DNA of 64,000 nucleotides, taken from positions 186,001-250,000 of the forward strand of contig NZ_JANHDI010000004.1 of the NCBI RefSeq assembly GCF_024494595.1, given 5' to 3'. This stretch comes from Halobellus rarus (GTDB lineage Archaea > Halobacteriota > Halobacteria > Halobacteriales > Haloferacaceae). Made by a program: the position numbers and the translations under genes. Shown here in pieces: positions 8,952 to 18,443 of the stretch; within the stretch, counting starts at the first letter, position 1; each line of letters opens with the position of its first letter. The notes under the pieces are model-generated. The model saw nothing but the letters and a program-made list of their open reading frames with translations, ran no database searches and had not been told where the DNA came from.

Positions 8952-10289
8952 ATGGACGGACACGACACGGAGGGCAGCGAGACGTCGCCCGGCGGAGGCG
9001 GCGTGGGGCGGCGAAGAGCACTGCGATGCCTGGGCGGCGGCGCGCTCGCGGCGGCGCTCGGGACTGCTGGTTGCATCCAGCAAACGGGCGAGGGGGGAAC
9101 CACCGAGACCGAGTCCGAGGGCGGATCCACCGCCGAGCCGACGACTGACGGGGACGATACCGGGACGTCGACGCCCGAGAGCGTCACCGTCGGCGTGCTG
9201 GTTCCGACGAGCGGCCCGTCGGCACCGCTCGGCGAGGCTCAGCGACAGGGTGCCGAACTCGGTGTTCGATACGTCAACGAGAGCGACGAGTTCGACTTCA
9301 CGATCGACCCGGTGTACGAGGACACCCAGACGGACCCCTCGACCGGCCTCCAGCGGGCCCAGCAGGTCGTCGAGAACGACGGGGCCACCTACGTCGCGGG
9401 GGCGCTCGAGAGTTCCGTCGCGCTCGCGGTCGCCGACTACGTGAGCGACCGCGACGTCGTGTACACATCCGGGGCCGCAACCATCGAACTGACGGGCGAG
9501 AACTGCAACGCGAACACGTTCCGAACGGAGACGAACGCCGCCCAGCAGATGGCCGGACTCGTCGACTTCGTCGCGGAGGAACTCGGCACGAACCTGTGGC
9601 TTCACACGACTGACGACGCCTACGGCAACTCGGCGGTCTCCCAGATCGAGCGACGGATCGAGGCCCGCGGGTTCGACATCGACGTCGTCGGACGGACGAT
9701 GCCGGACAAGGGAACGACAAACTACGGGCCGCAGATCAGCGGCATCTCGAACTCCGAGGCGGAGGTGCTCGCGGTCCCCGACACCGGCGCGGACCTGATC
9801 AACTTCATGAAGCAGGCGGACAACGCCGGCCTGACGGACGAGGTGGACGTCATCGGAACGGCCATCTTCGCACAGGTGAGCCGACAGGCGCTTGGGTCCG
9901 CGGCGGTCGGTGCCTACTCGTCGACGCTGTACAACCACAAACTCGAGACCGGAGACAACCGGCAGTTCGTCGAGAGCTATCGCGACGAGTACGAGGGCGT
10001 CCCGGGGAGTTTCGCCCGTGTCGGGTACGATATGATCCGGATGACCGCACGGGGAATTCAGGAGGCCGGCACGAGCGATCCGACGACGGTCAGAGAGACG
10101 CTGGCTGGACTCGACGTGACAACCGCGCTCGGGACGACGCCGTTCCGGGAGTGCGACCACCAGGCGGTCAACCCCGTCTGGACCGGCCAGGTCGTCGAGG
10201 GCGACGAGATGCCGGCGGTCGAGTTACTGAACAAGGTGTCCGGAGCGGAGGCCGTGCGACCGTGCGAGACGACGGGCTGTAGTATCTAA
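8952..10289 (+). CDS. Solute-binding lipoprotein of a branched-chain amino-acid-type ABC importer
   Basis: This 445-residue protein starts with a Tat signal (RRR at 20-22) and a lipobox ending at Cys41 (TAGC), so it should be exported folded and lipid-anchored outside the membrane, as is usual in haloarchaea. A Thr/Glu/Gly-rich linker (42-75) precedes a type I periplasmic-binding fold of the LivK/Perip_BP_6 family starting SVTVGVLVPTSGPSAPLGEA. The ligand cannot be read from the sequence: members bind amino acids, amides, urea or aromatic compounds. Its position before a sugar kinase leaves open a carbohydrate-like ligand. Confidence 0.9.
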   Translation: MDGHDTEGSETSPGGGGVGRRRALRCLGGGALAAALGTAGCIQQTGEGGTTETESEGGSTAEPTTDGDDTGTSTPESVTVGVLVPTSGPSAPLGEAQRQGAELGVRYVNESDEFDFTIDPVYEDTQTDPSTGLQRAQQVVENDGATYVAGALESSVALAVADYVSDRDVVYTSGAATIELTGENCNANTFRTETNAAQQMAGLVDFVAEELGTNLWLHTTDDAYGNSAVSQIERRIEARGFDIDVVGRTMPDKGTTNYGPQISGISNSEAEVLAVPDTGADLINFMKQADNAGLTDEVDVIGTAIFAQVSRQALGSAAVGAYSSTLYNHKLETGDNRQFVESYRDEYEGVPGSFARVGYDMIRMTARGIQEAGTSDPTTVRETLAGLDVTTALGTTPFRECDHQAVNPVWTGQVVEGDEMPAVELLNKVSGAEAVRPCETTGCSI

Positions 10290-10397
10290 CTCCGCGGTCA
10301 CGGCTATTGGACGCGGCCTGGGAGATACCGGCTCCACGTCGGGTATGGAGAGGCGAACGACGCAGCGGCGACACGAACAAACGCACGATCCGTAATT

Positions 10398-11930
10398 ATG
10401 AGTGAACGAGAGGTCCTACTGGCCGTCGACGCCGGAACGTCGACGATCAAGACGGTCGCGTTCGATACTGACGGTACCGAATTGGCGAAGGCGACGCGCG
10501 AAACGCGGACGATCAGGCCAGCGCCGGGACAGGTCGAACAGGAGATGTCGACGGTGTGGGAGCGGACGGCGTCGACGCTCCGCGAGGTTCGCGCCGCGCT
10601 CCCGGACGGAGCCGAGCCGCTCGGCGTGAGCGTCACCGGACAGGGCGACGGCCTCTGGGCGATCACCGAGGGGGGTACCCCCGTTCGAAACGCCGTACTC
10701 TGGTCGGATAGCCGCGCCGCAGGCGTCCTCGAGGAATGGGCGGAAAGCGGCCGTCTCGACGACATCGTCGCACAGTGCGGATCGGCGCCCTACCCGGGAA
10801 TGAGCCTCCCGCTGCTCGCCTGGTTGGCCCGCGAGGAACCAACGGCGTACGATCGGGTCGACACGATCCTCTCGTGTAAGGACTGGCTGAAGTACAAACT
10901 CACCGGAGAGCGGACCCTCGACCACAGCGAGGCGACCGTGCCATACCTGGACAAGTCGACCGAGCGCTACGCGAAAGAGGTGTTCGAACTGGTGGGGCTT
11001 CCGGAGGCCGAGGCGCTGCTCCCTCGGCTGGCGGCTCCGACCGAAGTCGTCGGGACGATCACCGAACGCGCCGCCGACGCGACCGGTCTCGAGAGCGGAC
11101 TGCCGGTCGTGTCCGGTACCTTCGACGTTCCCGCGTCGGCTATCGGCAGCGGAGCCGCGGCGACGGGCGGAACCGCGGTCACTCTCGGGACGTCGCTGAC
11201 GCATCAGGTGCTCGTCGACGGGCCGCAGCCGGAGACCTCCGGAATCCAGATGAGTCTGGGAACGGAGGGGCTGTGGACGTACGCGATCGGCTCGAACGCC
11301 GGCACGCCGAGTCTCGAGTGGGCCGCCGAGACGCTCGCGGGGGACGCGAGCGTCGCTGACCTGGAGGACGTCGCCGCGCCGGCTCCGGTGGGAAGCAGCG
11401 GGGTCGTGTACCATCCGTATCTGAGCGCCAGCGGAGAACGCGGTCCGTTCGTCGATCCGAACGCGCGGGGGCAGTTCCTGGGGCTCACCCCCGAGCACGG
11501 AACCGAAGAGATGGTTCGGGCGGTCTACGAGGGGCTCTCGATGGCGGTTCGAGACTGCGTCGAACACCTGCCCGCCGACACGACGACGGTGACGGCGAGC
11601 GGCGGCGGGAGCCGCTCGGACCTCTGGTGTCAGCTACTCGCCGACTGCCTCGACGCCCCCGTGGTCGTCCCGTCGAGTTCGGAACCGGGTGCGAAGGGTG
11701 CGGCCGTCCTCCTGGCACTCTCCCGCGAAGCGTATCCGTCACTGGAGACGGCCGTCGAAGAGATGGTCACGATCGACCGCCGATACGAGCCGAGAGCCGA
11801 ACGGACGGAGCAGTACACGGAACTGTACGAATTCTTCGCCGACGTGCGCTCTGACATAAGGCCCGTGTGGTCTCGACGGGCCGAGACGTACGACCGGCTG
11901 CGCTCTGTCGATCCGGAAGCGACGGACTGA
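10398..11930 (+). CDS. FGGY-family carbohydrate kinase (xylulokinase-like)
   Basis: This 510-residue enzyme phosphorylates a sugar or polyol with ATP. The N-terminal phosphate motif VLLAVDAGTSTIKTVAFDTDG and the C-terminal ATP-domain segment VTASGGGSRSDLWCQLLADCL are typical of FGGY kinases; QVEQEMSTVW and VTGQGDGLW lie in the substrate domain. Length fits xylulokinase or related kinases, but substrate specificity within the family cannot be predicted reliably. It follows the binding-protein gene after 108 bp in the same direction, so it may act on the imported compound or on a product of it. No clear TATA box is seen immediately upstream. Confidence 0.88.
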   Translation: MSEREVLLAVDAGTSTIKTVAFDTDGTELAKATRETRTIRPAPGQVEQEMSTVWERTASTLREVRAALPDGAEPLGVSVTGQGDGLWAITEGGTPVRNAVLWSDSRAAGVLEEWAESGRLDDIVAQCGSAPYPGMSLPLLAWLAREEPTAYDRVDTILSCKDWLKYKLTGERTLDHSEATVPYLDKSTERYAKEVFELVGLPEAEALLPRLAAPTEVVGTITERAADATGLESGLPVVSGTFDVPASAIGSGAAATGGTAVTLGTSLTHQVLVDGPQPETSGIQMSLGTEGLWTYAIGSNAGTPSLEWAAETLAGDASVADLEDVAAPAPVGSSGVVYHPYLSASGERGPFVDPNARGQFLGLTPEHGTEEMVRAVYEGLSMAVRDCVEHLPADTTTVTASGGGSRSDLWCQLLADCLDAPVVVPSSSEPGAKGAAVLLALSREAYPSLETAVEEMVTIDRRYEPRAERTEQYTELYEFFADVRSDIRPVWSRRAETYDRLRSVDPEATD

Positions 11931-11963
11931 CGCCGTCAGTACGGGTTTCCCGCCCACCTGAAC

Positions 11964-11971
11964 GCTTTTAC
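11964..11971 (+). promoter_or_regulatory. TATA-like box of the 11995 gene
   Basis: GCTTTTAC at -25 to -31 from the GTG start at 11995; this spacing supports the GTG as the true, leaderless start. Confidence 0.55.
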
Positions 11972-11994
11972 TCGTCGGCTTCGTTGTCATCGAC

Positions 11995-12846
11995 GTGTCA
12001 GAATCGCTCCGGGTGGAACTGAACCGCGAGACCGTCCACGCCATCGACGTCCCCGAGTCGTTCACTGCAGAGGGGCCGTTCCACGTCGAACTCCGCAACG
12101 ATGGCGGCGCGGCCCACGTCCACCTCCACCTCGACGACGACCTCTCGCGCGTCGCACGGCTCGACGACGTGAACCACTTCGTCGAAGCGGGCGCGAGAAA
12201 GCGGGTCCCGGTCGGCGTCCGCCCGAACCGCGAGCCACGCACAGGTCGGCTCAAGATCGTATCGGGGTACGGCGCGGAGGAGGCGTACGTCGATCTCACC
12301 GTGGTCCCGAAGTCGAGTCGGGGGGGAGACGCCGGGCGAGCGCGGAACAGCCACGCCGACTCGGGGGAACGCGAGAGCGACGCGGCAGGTCCCGCGCGGG
12401 GACCGACGAAACCGTCGGGAACGGAGGCAGTGTCGAGCGACGGGACGGAACCGAACGGAGCCGCGACGCCGGATCGATCAGGGGTGAACGGGGCACCCGC
12501 GGCGACGAACAGGTCCGCGGCGACGAACAGGTCCGCGGCGACGTCGGGCGAAGGGGGCTCCGCGGACTCCTCGACAGGATCGACGGTCAGTGCAACCGCG
12601 GGCCGTTCGAGTCCTCACCCCGCACGAGGCGGGCTGAGAGACGTCGCCCGTCTCGAAGCGCTTCCCAGCGCCGTCTCTGCCTGGCGGGAGTCACCGGAGG
12701 CGCTCACGTTCCTCGCGCTGGCAGCCGTCGCAGTGGTCGTCGGGGTCGGCGTGATCGCCGTCGTCGGCGAGCCCCTGCTTGCAGTCGTCGTCGCCGCCGT
12801 CGTCGCGGGGGCTGTCGCGGTCGCCGGGTGGTTACTCCTCGCGTAG
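11995..12846 (+). CDS. Haloarchaeal membrane-anchored protein with N-terminal beta domain, unknown function
   Basis: This encodes 283 residues with a GTG start supported by the TATA spacing. Residues 1-105 form an ordered domain with a beta-sandwich look (FHVELRNDGGAAHVHLHLDDDLS, VPVGVRPNREPRTGRLKIVSGYGAEEAYVDLTV), similar in pattern to archaeal domains that hold conserved surface-protein modules. Residues 105-225 are a Ser/Gly/Ala-rich linker with a short 18-bp repeat encoding NRSAAT. Two hydrophobic segments end the protein (about 237-258 and 261-282). There is no signal peptide; the N-domain may be cytoplasmic. I do not know the function. It stands alone. Confidence 0.8.
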   Translation: MSESLRVELNRETVHAIDVPESFTAEGPFHVELRNDGGAAHVHLHLDDDLSRVARLDDVNHFVEAGARKRVPVGVRPNREPRTGRLKIVSGYGAEEAYVDLTVVPKSSRGGDAGRARNSHADSGERESDAAGPARGPTKPSGTEAVSSDGTEPNGAATPDRSGVNGAPAATNRSAATNRSAATSGEGGSADSSTGSTVSATAGRSSPHPARGGLRDVARLEALPSAVSAWRESPEALTFLALAAVAVVVGVGVIAVVGEPLLAVVVAAVVAGAVAVAGWLLLA

Positions 12847-12876
12847 CGCTCGGCCGTTTTTCACGGATCGCGCTCC

Positions 12877-13011
12877 TTACTGGAGGTACGAGGGGTCCTC
12901 CGCATCGCAGTTTTCCTCGTGGGCCTTCGCGTCGGCCTCGTCGTCGAGCAGCAGGCCGCACTCCTCGCACTCGTACCAGATCTGGCCGTCCCGTTCGACG
13001 GTCGATACCAT
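12877..13011 (-). CDS. Small zinc-finger protein
   Basis: This encodes 44 residues. Cys-x2-Cys (CEEC) followed by a helix and H-x4-C (HEENC) form a C2HC-type zinc finger: YECEECGLLLDDEADAKAHE. Haloarchaeal genomes encode many such tiny zinc-finger proteins, and some affect stress response or biofilm formation. The start could be the ATG at 13011 or a GTG four codons upstream at 13023; an AAAACCC stretch near 13028-13040 fits a TATA-like element for either. It is transcribed divergently from the CDC48 gene. Confidence 0.85.
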   Translation of the reverse strand: MVSTVERDGQIWYECEECGLLLDDEADAKAHEENCDAEDPSYLQ

Positions 13012-13112
13012 ATCGTGAGGCACGTTGTCACTACTCAAAACCCTTCCCCCGCTGCGTCGACGTTCTCGCTCGCGCGGGCAAGACAAAAGACCGGGCGAGC
13101 CGAAGCGGGGGT

Positions 13113-15359
13113 ATGAGCGCGGACGACGCCCTCGAACTGACCGTTCGCGGGGCCGAAAAGCGGGACGCCGGGCGCGGCATCGCTCGGCTTCCCGAACCGG
13201 CGCGACGACGCCTGGGGGTCCTGAGCGGCGACACCGTCGTCGTCGCCGGCGAGAGAGAGACCGTGGCGAAGGTGTGGCCGGCCGGCGGGGACGTCCCGAA
13301 CGACGTCGTCCTCGTCGACGCCGACACGCGGACGAACGCCGGCGCGAAGATCGGCTCAACTGTCAGAGTCCGGAAGGTCGACGTCGACGACGCCGACTCG
13401 GTGACGCTGTCGATGCCCGAGGACGTCGCCTTCGCGGACGACGACCGCGCGGTCGAGTTGATCAAGCGAGCCATCCGCGACCGGCCGATCAAGCCCGGCG
13501 GGCAGATCCACTTCGAGACGCTGAGCGACGACCCGTTCGTGGTCTCGGAGACGGTTCCGGAGGGGATGGTCCGGGTCACCGACGACACGGAACTTCGACT
13601 GAGTCGCGAGGGACGGTTGAGTCGCGTCGTCTCCTCCATCTCCGAGGGGGTTCGGGGATCCGGCGGCGGCAGCGGATCCGGAGACGCCGACGGGGGCGGA
13701 CGAGGCCGTCGCGGGAGTGGAGGCGGAAGCAGCGGCACGGGCGGAGTGGCCACTTCCGACAGCGGCGTGTCGGTCACCTACGAGGACATCGGCGGTCTCG
13801 ACGAGGAACTCGATCTCGTGCGAGAGATGATCGAACTCCCGCTCTCGGAACCGGAGGTGTTCGCCCACCTCGGGATCGACCCGCCGAAGGGGGTGTTGCT
13901 GCACGGCCCGCCGGGGACCGGCAAGACCCTCATCGCGAAGGCCGTCGCCAACGAGGTCGACGCCACGTTCGTGGACGTCTCCGGCCCGGAGATCATGTCG
14001 AAGTACAAGGGCGAATCCGAGGAGAAACTCAGAGAGAAGTTCACCGACGCCCGCGAGAACGCGCCGGCGATCGTCTTCTTCGACGAGATCGACTCGATCG
14101 CGAGCAAGCGCGACGACGGCGGGGACGTGGAGAACCGCGTCGTCGGGCAGTTGCTCTCGCTGATGGACGGCCTGGACGCCCGCGGCGACGTCGTCGTCAT
14201 CGGCGCGACCAACCGGGTGGACACGCTCGATCCGGCGCTGCGCCGCGGCGGCCGCTTCGACCGGGAGATCGAGATCGGCGTCCCGAACGAGCAGGGAAGA
14301 AGAGAGATCCTCGACGTCCACACCCGGCGGATGCCGCTTTCCGACGACGTCGACGTGGACCGACTGGCCGCGAGAACGCACGGGTTCGTCGGTGCGGACC
14401 TCGAATCGCTGTCGACGGAGGCGGCGATGATCGCGCTCCGCCGCGGACGGCGCGCCGACGCCGCGGCCCCGATCACGGACCTGGAAGTGACCCGCGCGGA
14501 CTTCGAGGCGGCGATGGCCGCGGTCGAACCCTCGGCGATGCGGGAGTACGTCGCGGAGTCGCCGACGACGACGTTCGCCGACGTCGGCGGCCTCGACGAG
14601 GCGAAGCGGACGCTCGAACGCGCCGTGACGTGGCCGCTGACGTACGGGCCGCTGTTCGACGCCGCGAAGGCGGACCCGCCGACGGGCGTGCTCCTGTACG
14701 GCCCGCCCGGGACCGGAAAGACACTTCTCGCCCGCGCCATCGCCGGCGAGAGCGGCGTCAACTTCGTCCAGGTCGCCGGACCCGAACTGCTGGACCGCTA
14801 CGTGGGCGAATCCGAGAAGGCGGTGCGAGAGGTGTTCGAGCGCGCGCGGCAGGCCGCGCCGGCGATCCTCTTCTTCGACGAGATCGACGCCGTCGCGACG
14901 AACCGGGACGCGGCGGGCGGCGACTCCGGCGTGGGCGAGCGCGTCGTCTCCCAGCTCCTCACCGAACTCGACCGGTTGGCCGATCACCCGAACCTGGTCG
15001 TTCTCGCCGCGACGAACAGACGGGGAGCGCTCGACCCCGCGCTCTTGCGACCCGGCCGGCTGGAATCGCACATCGAGGTCCCCGAGCCCGACGAGGCGGC
15101 CCGCCGGGAGATCCTCGACGTCCACCTCGACGGCAAACCGCTGGCGGACGACATCGACCGCGACGAACTCGCCGCGTCGACCGACGGGTACTCCGGCGCG
15201 GACGTCGCCGCCGTGGTCCGGGAGGCGGCGATGCGCGCGATCGAGCGCGTCGCGACGGCCTACGAGGGCGAGACCGCCAACGAGCACGCCGACGAGGTGG
15301 TCATTTCGAGGGACGACTTCGAGGCGGCACTGGAGGCGGTCGGGCCGTCGGGGGGATAA
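13113..15359 (+). CDS. CDC48/VAT-type AAA+ ATPase
   Basis: This 748-residue double-AAA protein unfolds or remodels proteins, usually feeding the proteasome. It has an N-domain with a double-psi barrel (about 1-175), then D1 with Walker A GPPGTGKT (268-275) and Walker B FFDEIDSIA, and D2 with Walker A GPPGTGKT (530-537) and FFDEIDAVA. Arginine-finger regions (GGRFDREIEIG, RPGRLESHIEV) are present. A Gly/Ser-rich linker at about 180-218 between the N-domain and D1 is unusual; ordinary CDC48 has a short connector. Haloarchaea carry several CDC48 paralogues, and this is one of the more divergent. The start at 13113 gives the conserved LTVRGAEKRDAGRGIARL. Confidence 0.93.
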   Translation: MSADDALELTVRGAEKRDAGRGIARLPEPARRRLGVLSGDTVVVAGERETVAKVWPAGGDVPNDVVLVDADTRTNAGAKIGSTVRVRKVDVDDADSVTLSMPEDVAFADDDRAVELIKRAIRDRPIKPGGQIHFETLSDDPFVVSETVPEGMVRVTDDTELRLSREGRLSRVVSSISEGVRGSGGGSGSGDADGGGRGRRGSGGGSSGTGGVATSDSGVSVTYEDIGGLDEELDLVREMIELPLSEPEVFAHLGIDPPKGVLLHGPPGTGKTLIAKAVANEVDATFVDVSGPEIMSKYKGESEEKLREKFTDARENAPAIVFFDEIDSIASKRDDGGDVENRVVGQLLSLMDGLDARGDVVVIGATNRVDTLDPALRRGGRFDREIEIGVPNEQGRREILDVHTRRMPLSDDVDVDRLAARTHGFVGADLESLSTEAAMIALRRGRRADAAAPITDLEVTRADFEAAMAAVEPSAMREYVAESPTTTFADVGGLDEAKRTLERAVTWPLTYGPLFDAAKADPPTGVLLYGPPGTGKTLLARAIAGESGVNFVQVAGPELLDRYVGESEKAVREVFERARQAAPAILFFDEIDAVATNRDAAGGDSGVGERVVSQLLTELDRLADHPNLVVLAATNRRGALDPALLRPGRLESHIEVPEPDEAARREILDVHLDGKPLADDIDRDELAASTDGYSGADVAAVVREAAMRAIERVATAYEGETANEHADEVVISRDDFEAALEAVGPSGG

Positions 15360-15365
15360 GTCGGA

Positions 15366-18221
15366 TTAGTCCCAGAACGACTGCGTCCGCGCGTACTGCC
15401 GCTCCTGTTCGAGGATGTCGCGGTAGAAGTCGGCCTCGTCCTCGCGGAGTTTCCCGATGATCCGAGCGGCCGTCTGCGGGCCGACCCCGCGGCCGGCGAG
15501 GGCGATCACCGCCTGCTTGCCGTGGCTCTGTACGAGGCTCGCCGAGCGGTAGGCGCGCTCGACGAGGCGCTCTTGCTCACTGTCGCGCTCGTCGGGGTCG
15601 GCCCGGACCGCCGCGGGCGTCTCCTCGTCCCAGGGGTTCAGGCAGGCGACCCGGGTCGCCCCGCACTCCGGACACTCCGGTTGCTCGCGCACGCGACGCA
15701 CTTTCGTCGTGTGTTCCCACGCCGAACAGTGGAGACAGAGCAGGCGCACGCGGTCGTTCCGAATCCGCTCTTCGATCGCCTCGATCACGCTCGCGTCCGC
15801 GTTCTCGGGGACGAGCAGTTCGCGGCCGCTGGAGCGGCCGTCGACCCCGATCGGCGTCCGTTCCCGGGCGGTTTCGAGCGAGAGGGGGTCCTCCTCGTCG
15901 CGGAGTCGGTCGAGCAGATTCGCCGTCTCCTCGACGGCGAGGTCGACGTGGAACACCTCCCGGACGGCCTCGTCGTAGACGGGCGTGTCCTCCAGGGCCG
16001 CGAGCAGCCGATCCGCGCCGAATCGCTCCCGCCCCTGATAGCGCTTGAGCGCGCCGAACTTCGCGGCGACCTGCGCGAGCGTGAACTTCAGCGCGTCGGA
16101 GTTTTTGAGCGCCAGTTCGAGCACCGCCTCGACGTGGTCGGGATCGGTCGTCTCCAGTACCTCGACGACGTCGCGGGCGGACGCCCGCGAGGAGACCTCC
16201 AGTTCGATCCGGTAGGGGCTGATCTCCATTCCCACCGACGTGCCGGTGCGCTGACCGACGAGCGCGGCGAGCAGTCGACCCAGCGTCTCGTTGACGCGGT
16301 GGCCGTACGGGCTGTTCAGCACGACCTGCCGGGCCTGTCCTTCGACGACGAGTCTGTCGGCCGTCGGGATCGGATGTCCCGCCTCGACCTGCCGCTCGAT
16401 CGGATCGAGCGCCGATTCGACCGTCTCCGTATCGGTCGGGTACCGGGATCGGAGGTCGCGGGCGACGGCCGCCCGCGACGCGTCGCTCTCGAACTGCCCG
16501 GCGGCGACCTCGCGGATCTCGCCGACCTCGTTGGCGACGGCGGCCGGGACGGGGATCTCGGAGCCGGTCCAGGAGGGGACCTCGCCGCTCGGGTCCTCGA
16601 TCGGCGTGACGTTCACCCGCGCCTCCTCGTCGTCTATGTCGTTGATCCGCCACATCTCGCCGCGCTGGACGAACGCCGCGCCCGGTTCGGCGAAGTTGAC
16701 GACGAAGCGCTCGTCGAGCGTGCCGATCTGTCCCCGCGAGGAGATGTCGTGGACCTCGTAGGTCTCCTCGTCGGGGATCATCGAGAGATTGGCGTAGAAG
16801 TACTGCCAGGTGCCGCCGGACTTCTCCAGTCGGTCGGCCTCTTCGTCCAGCCACAGCAGGCGGTTCTTCGAGAGCTCCCGCACCACCTCGCGGAACGTCT
16901 CCTTCTCCAGATCAGCGAAGGGGTACGCCGCGGTCACGATGTCGTAGGCCCGCCGTGCCGACACCTCACCCTCGTCCATCACGATACCGACGATCTGGTT
17001 GGCGACGGTGTCGAGGCTGGCGTGGTGGATCCGCGCGGGTTCGACCTCGCCGGCCTCCGCGCGCCGGGCGATCGCGAGCGCTTCGAGGGTGTCGTCCGGG
17101 GAAGAAGTGACCAGGGTCCCCCGGGAGACCTCGTCGCGGCGGTGGCCTGCCCGGCCGACGCGCTGGAGGAGCCGCGAGACCTCGCGGGGGCTTCCGTACT
17201 GGACCACGTGATCGACGCGGCCGACGTCGATGCCGAGTTCCATCGAGGAGGTGCAGACGAGCGCGTCGAGGTCGCCGGACTTGAACCGGTCCTCGACGTC
17301 GATCCGGACGTCCTTCGAGAGCGACCCGTGGTGGACCTCGATCGGTTCGTCGAGCGCCTTGAACCGCGATCCGAGCGCTTCGGCTGTCTGGCGGGTGTTC
17401 ACGAACACCAGTGTCGATTCGTGTTCACGGACGACGTCTCGAATCACCCGGACGTGGCTCGCGATCTCGTCGTCGGTGGCGAGCTTGCCGGCTAGCTGTT
17501 CGTCCTCGGGCGTGATCTCGGGACGTGTGACGGTGAACGAGACGTCGCTGCCGACGTCGACCTCGACGATCTCGAACCCCCTGTTTCCGGTGAGAAACTT
17601 CCCCACCTCTTCGGGCGACCCGACGGTCGCCGAGAGGCCGATCCGCTGGAACGGCCCCGAGAGCGCCCGCAGTCGCTCTAAGCCGACGGTCAACTGCGCG
17701 CCGCGCTTCGCGGAGGCCAGTTCGTGGACCTCGTCGACGACGACGTGGCGGACGTCCGAGAGCGCGCGCCTGAGTTTCTTCCCCGTCAGCATCGCCTGCA
17801 GCGTCTCGGGCGTCGTCACCAGCACGTCCGGCGGGTCGTCGGCCTGCTTGCCGCGCTGGTACTGGGTCGTGTCGCCGTGGCGGACGTCGATCTCGATATC
17901 CAGGGTCTCACCCCACCACTCCAGGCGCTGTCGCATATCGCGATTCAGCGCCCGCAGCGGGGTGATATACAGCGCGGAGAGCCCCTCGCGCGCTTCCGGA
18001 TCCGAGCGGACGATCGCATCGAGGACGGGGAGCATCGCCGTCTCCGTCTTGCCCGTCCCGGTGGGCGCGATCACGAGCGCGTTCTTCCCGGCCGAAAGCG
18101 GCGGGATGGCGCGGCGCTGCGGCTCCGTCGGCGTCTCGAAGCCGCGGTCGGACAGCGCCGCTCGTACCGACTCCCCGAGCGCGGTAAACGCATCCATCCC
18201 CTTCGACGCGCCCTCTGGCAT
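15366..18221 (-). CDS. Lhr-type superfamily 2 DNA helicase
   Basis: This 951-residue ATP-dependent 3'-5' helicase acts on branched DNA and DNA:RNA hybrids in repair. Helicase motifs include the Q-motif region (FETPTEPQRRAIPPL), Walker A APTGTGKTE (52-60) and DEVH (163-166); motif V/VI residues are in SSMELGIDVGRVDHVVQYGSP and LLQRVGRAGHR. The C-terminal half has the Lhr-core winged helix and long Lhr tail, with a four-cysteine zinc site near 845-880 (CLHC, CPEC). The start is ATG 18221, or ATG 18197 eight residues in. It converges with the CDC48 gene 6 bp away. A metallophosphoesterase gene lies upstream, as in many archaeal and bacterial Lhr loci. Confidence 0.93.
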   Translation of the reverse strand: MPEGASKGMDAFTALGESVRAALSDRGFETPTEPQRRAIPPLSAGKNALVIAPTGTGKTETAMLPVLDAIVRSDPEAREGLSALYITPLRALNRDMRQRLEWWGETLDIEIDVRHGDTTQYQRGKQADDPPDVLVTTPETLQAMLTGKKLRRALSDVRHVVVDEVHELASAKRGAQLTVGLERLRALSGPFQRIGLSATVGSPEEVGKFLTGNRGFEIVEVDVGSDVSFTVTRPEITPEDEQLAGKLATDDEIASHVRVIRDVVREHESTLVFVNTRQTAEALGSRFKALDEPIEVHHGSLSKDVRIDVEDRFKSGDLDALVCTSSMELGIDVGRVDHVVQYGSPREVSRLLQRVGRAGHRRDEVSRGTLVTSSPDDTLEALAIARRAEAGEVEPARIHHASLDTVANQIVGIVMDEGEVSARRAYDIVTAAYPFADLEKETFREVVRELSKNRLLWLDEEADRLEKSGGTWQYFYANLSMIPDEETYEVHDISSRGQIGTLDERFVVNFAEPGAAFVQRGEMWRINDIDDEEARVNVTPIEDPSGEVPSWTGSEIPVPAAVANEVGEIREVAAGQFESDASRAAVARDLRSRYPTDTETVESALDPIERQVEAGHPIPTADRLVVEGQARQVVLNSPYGHRVNETLGRLLAALVGQRTGTSVGMEISPYRIELEVSSRASARDVVEVLETTDPDHVEAVLELALKNSDALKFTLAQVAAKFGALKRYQGRERFGADRLLAALEDTPVYDEAVREVFHVDLAVEETANLLDRLRDEEDPLSLETARERTPIGVDGRSSGRELLVPENADASVIEAIEERIRNDRVRLLCLHCSAWEHTTKVRRVREQPECPECGATRVACLNPWDEETPAAVRADPDERDSEQERLVERAYRSASLVQSHGKQAVIALAGRGVGPQTAARIIGKLREDEADFYRDILEQERQYARTQSFWD

Positions 18222-18287
18222 CGAAGGTACTACCGGCGCGAGCGGATTAAGCGCAGCGTTCGATCGGAGAGAGACGGTCCGTGGGGA

Positions 18288-18413
18288 TCACTCCCCGAGA
18301 AACCTAAGCACGACGCCGGCAGCGATGACGATCGCTCCGCCGATAAAGGTTCCCGGAAGCGGGAGCACGAACAGCAGCCCACCTGCCAGCATCACTTTCG
18401 TCGAAGTTCGCAT
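18288..18413 (-). CDS. 41-residue membrane microprotein
   Basis: This encodes 41 residues starting MRTSTKVMLAGGLLF, with two short hydrophobic segments separated by PLPGTF. A TATA-like box 18-30 bp upstream of the ATG at 18413 supports this start over a longer frame. It sits between the metallophosphoesterase and Lhr genes on the same strand. There is no recognisable domain; it resembles small haloarchaeal transporter-like or stress membrane proteins in size only. Confidence 0.7.
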   Translation of the reverse strand: MRTSTKVMLAGGLLFVLPLPGTFIGGAIVIAAGVVLRFLGE

Positions 18414-18430
18414 ACTCGTTATTTCCGCCG

Positions 18431-18443
18431 GATATAGAAAAAC
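18431..18443 (-). promoter_or_regulatory. TATA box of the 41-residue membrane protein
   Basis: On the minus strand this reads TTTTTCTATATCC, centred 24 bp upstream of the ATG at 18413. It selects the short reading frame. Confidence 0.55.

Noticed and set aside
10416-11567. 383-codon minus frame opposite the FGGY kinase
   Set aside because: No conserved motifs, basic composition; the + strand frame holds a complete kinase.
13025-15460. 811-codon + strand frame inside the CDC48 gene
   Set aside because: Extremely Arg-rich with no domains; a frame shadow of the CDC48 gene.
15522-17495. Long + strand open frame of 657 codons opposite the Lhr helicase gene
   Set aside because: It mirrors the codon bias of Lhr on the other strand, has a composition unlike haloarchaeal proteins, and the minus-strand protein has all helicase motifs.
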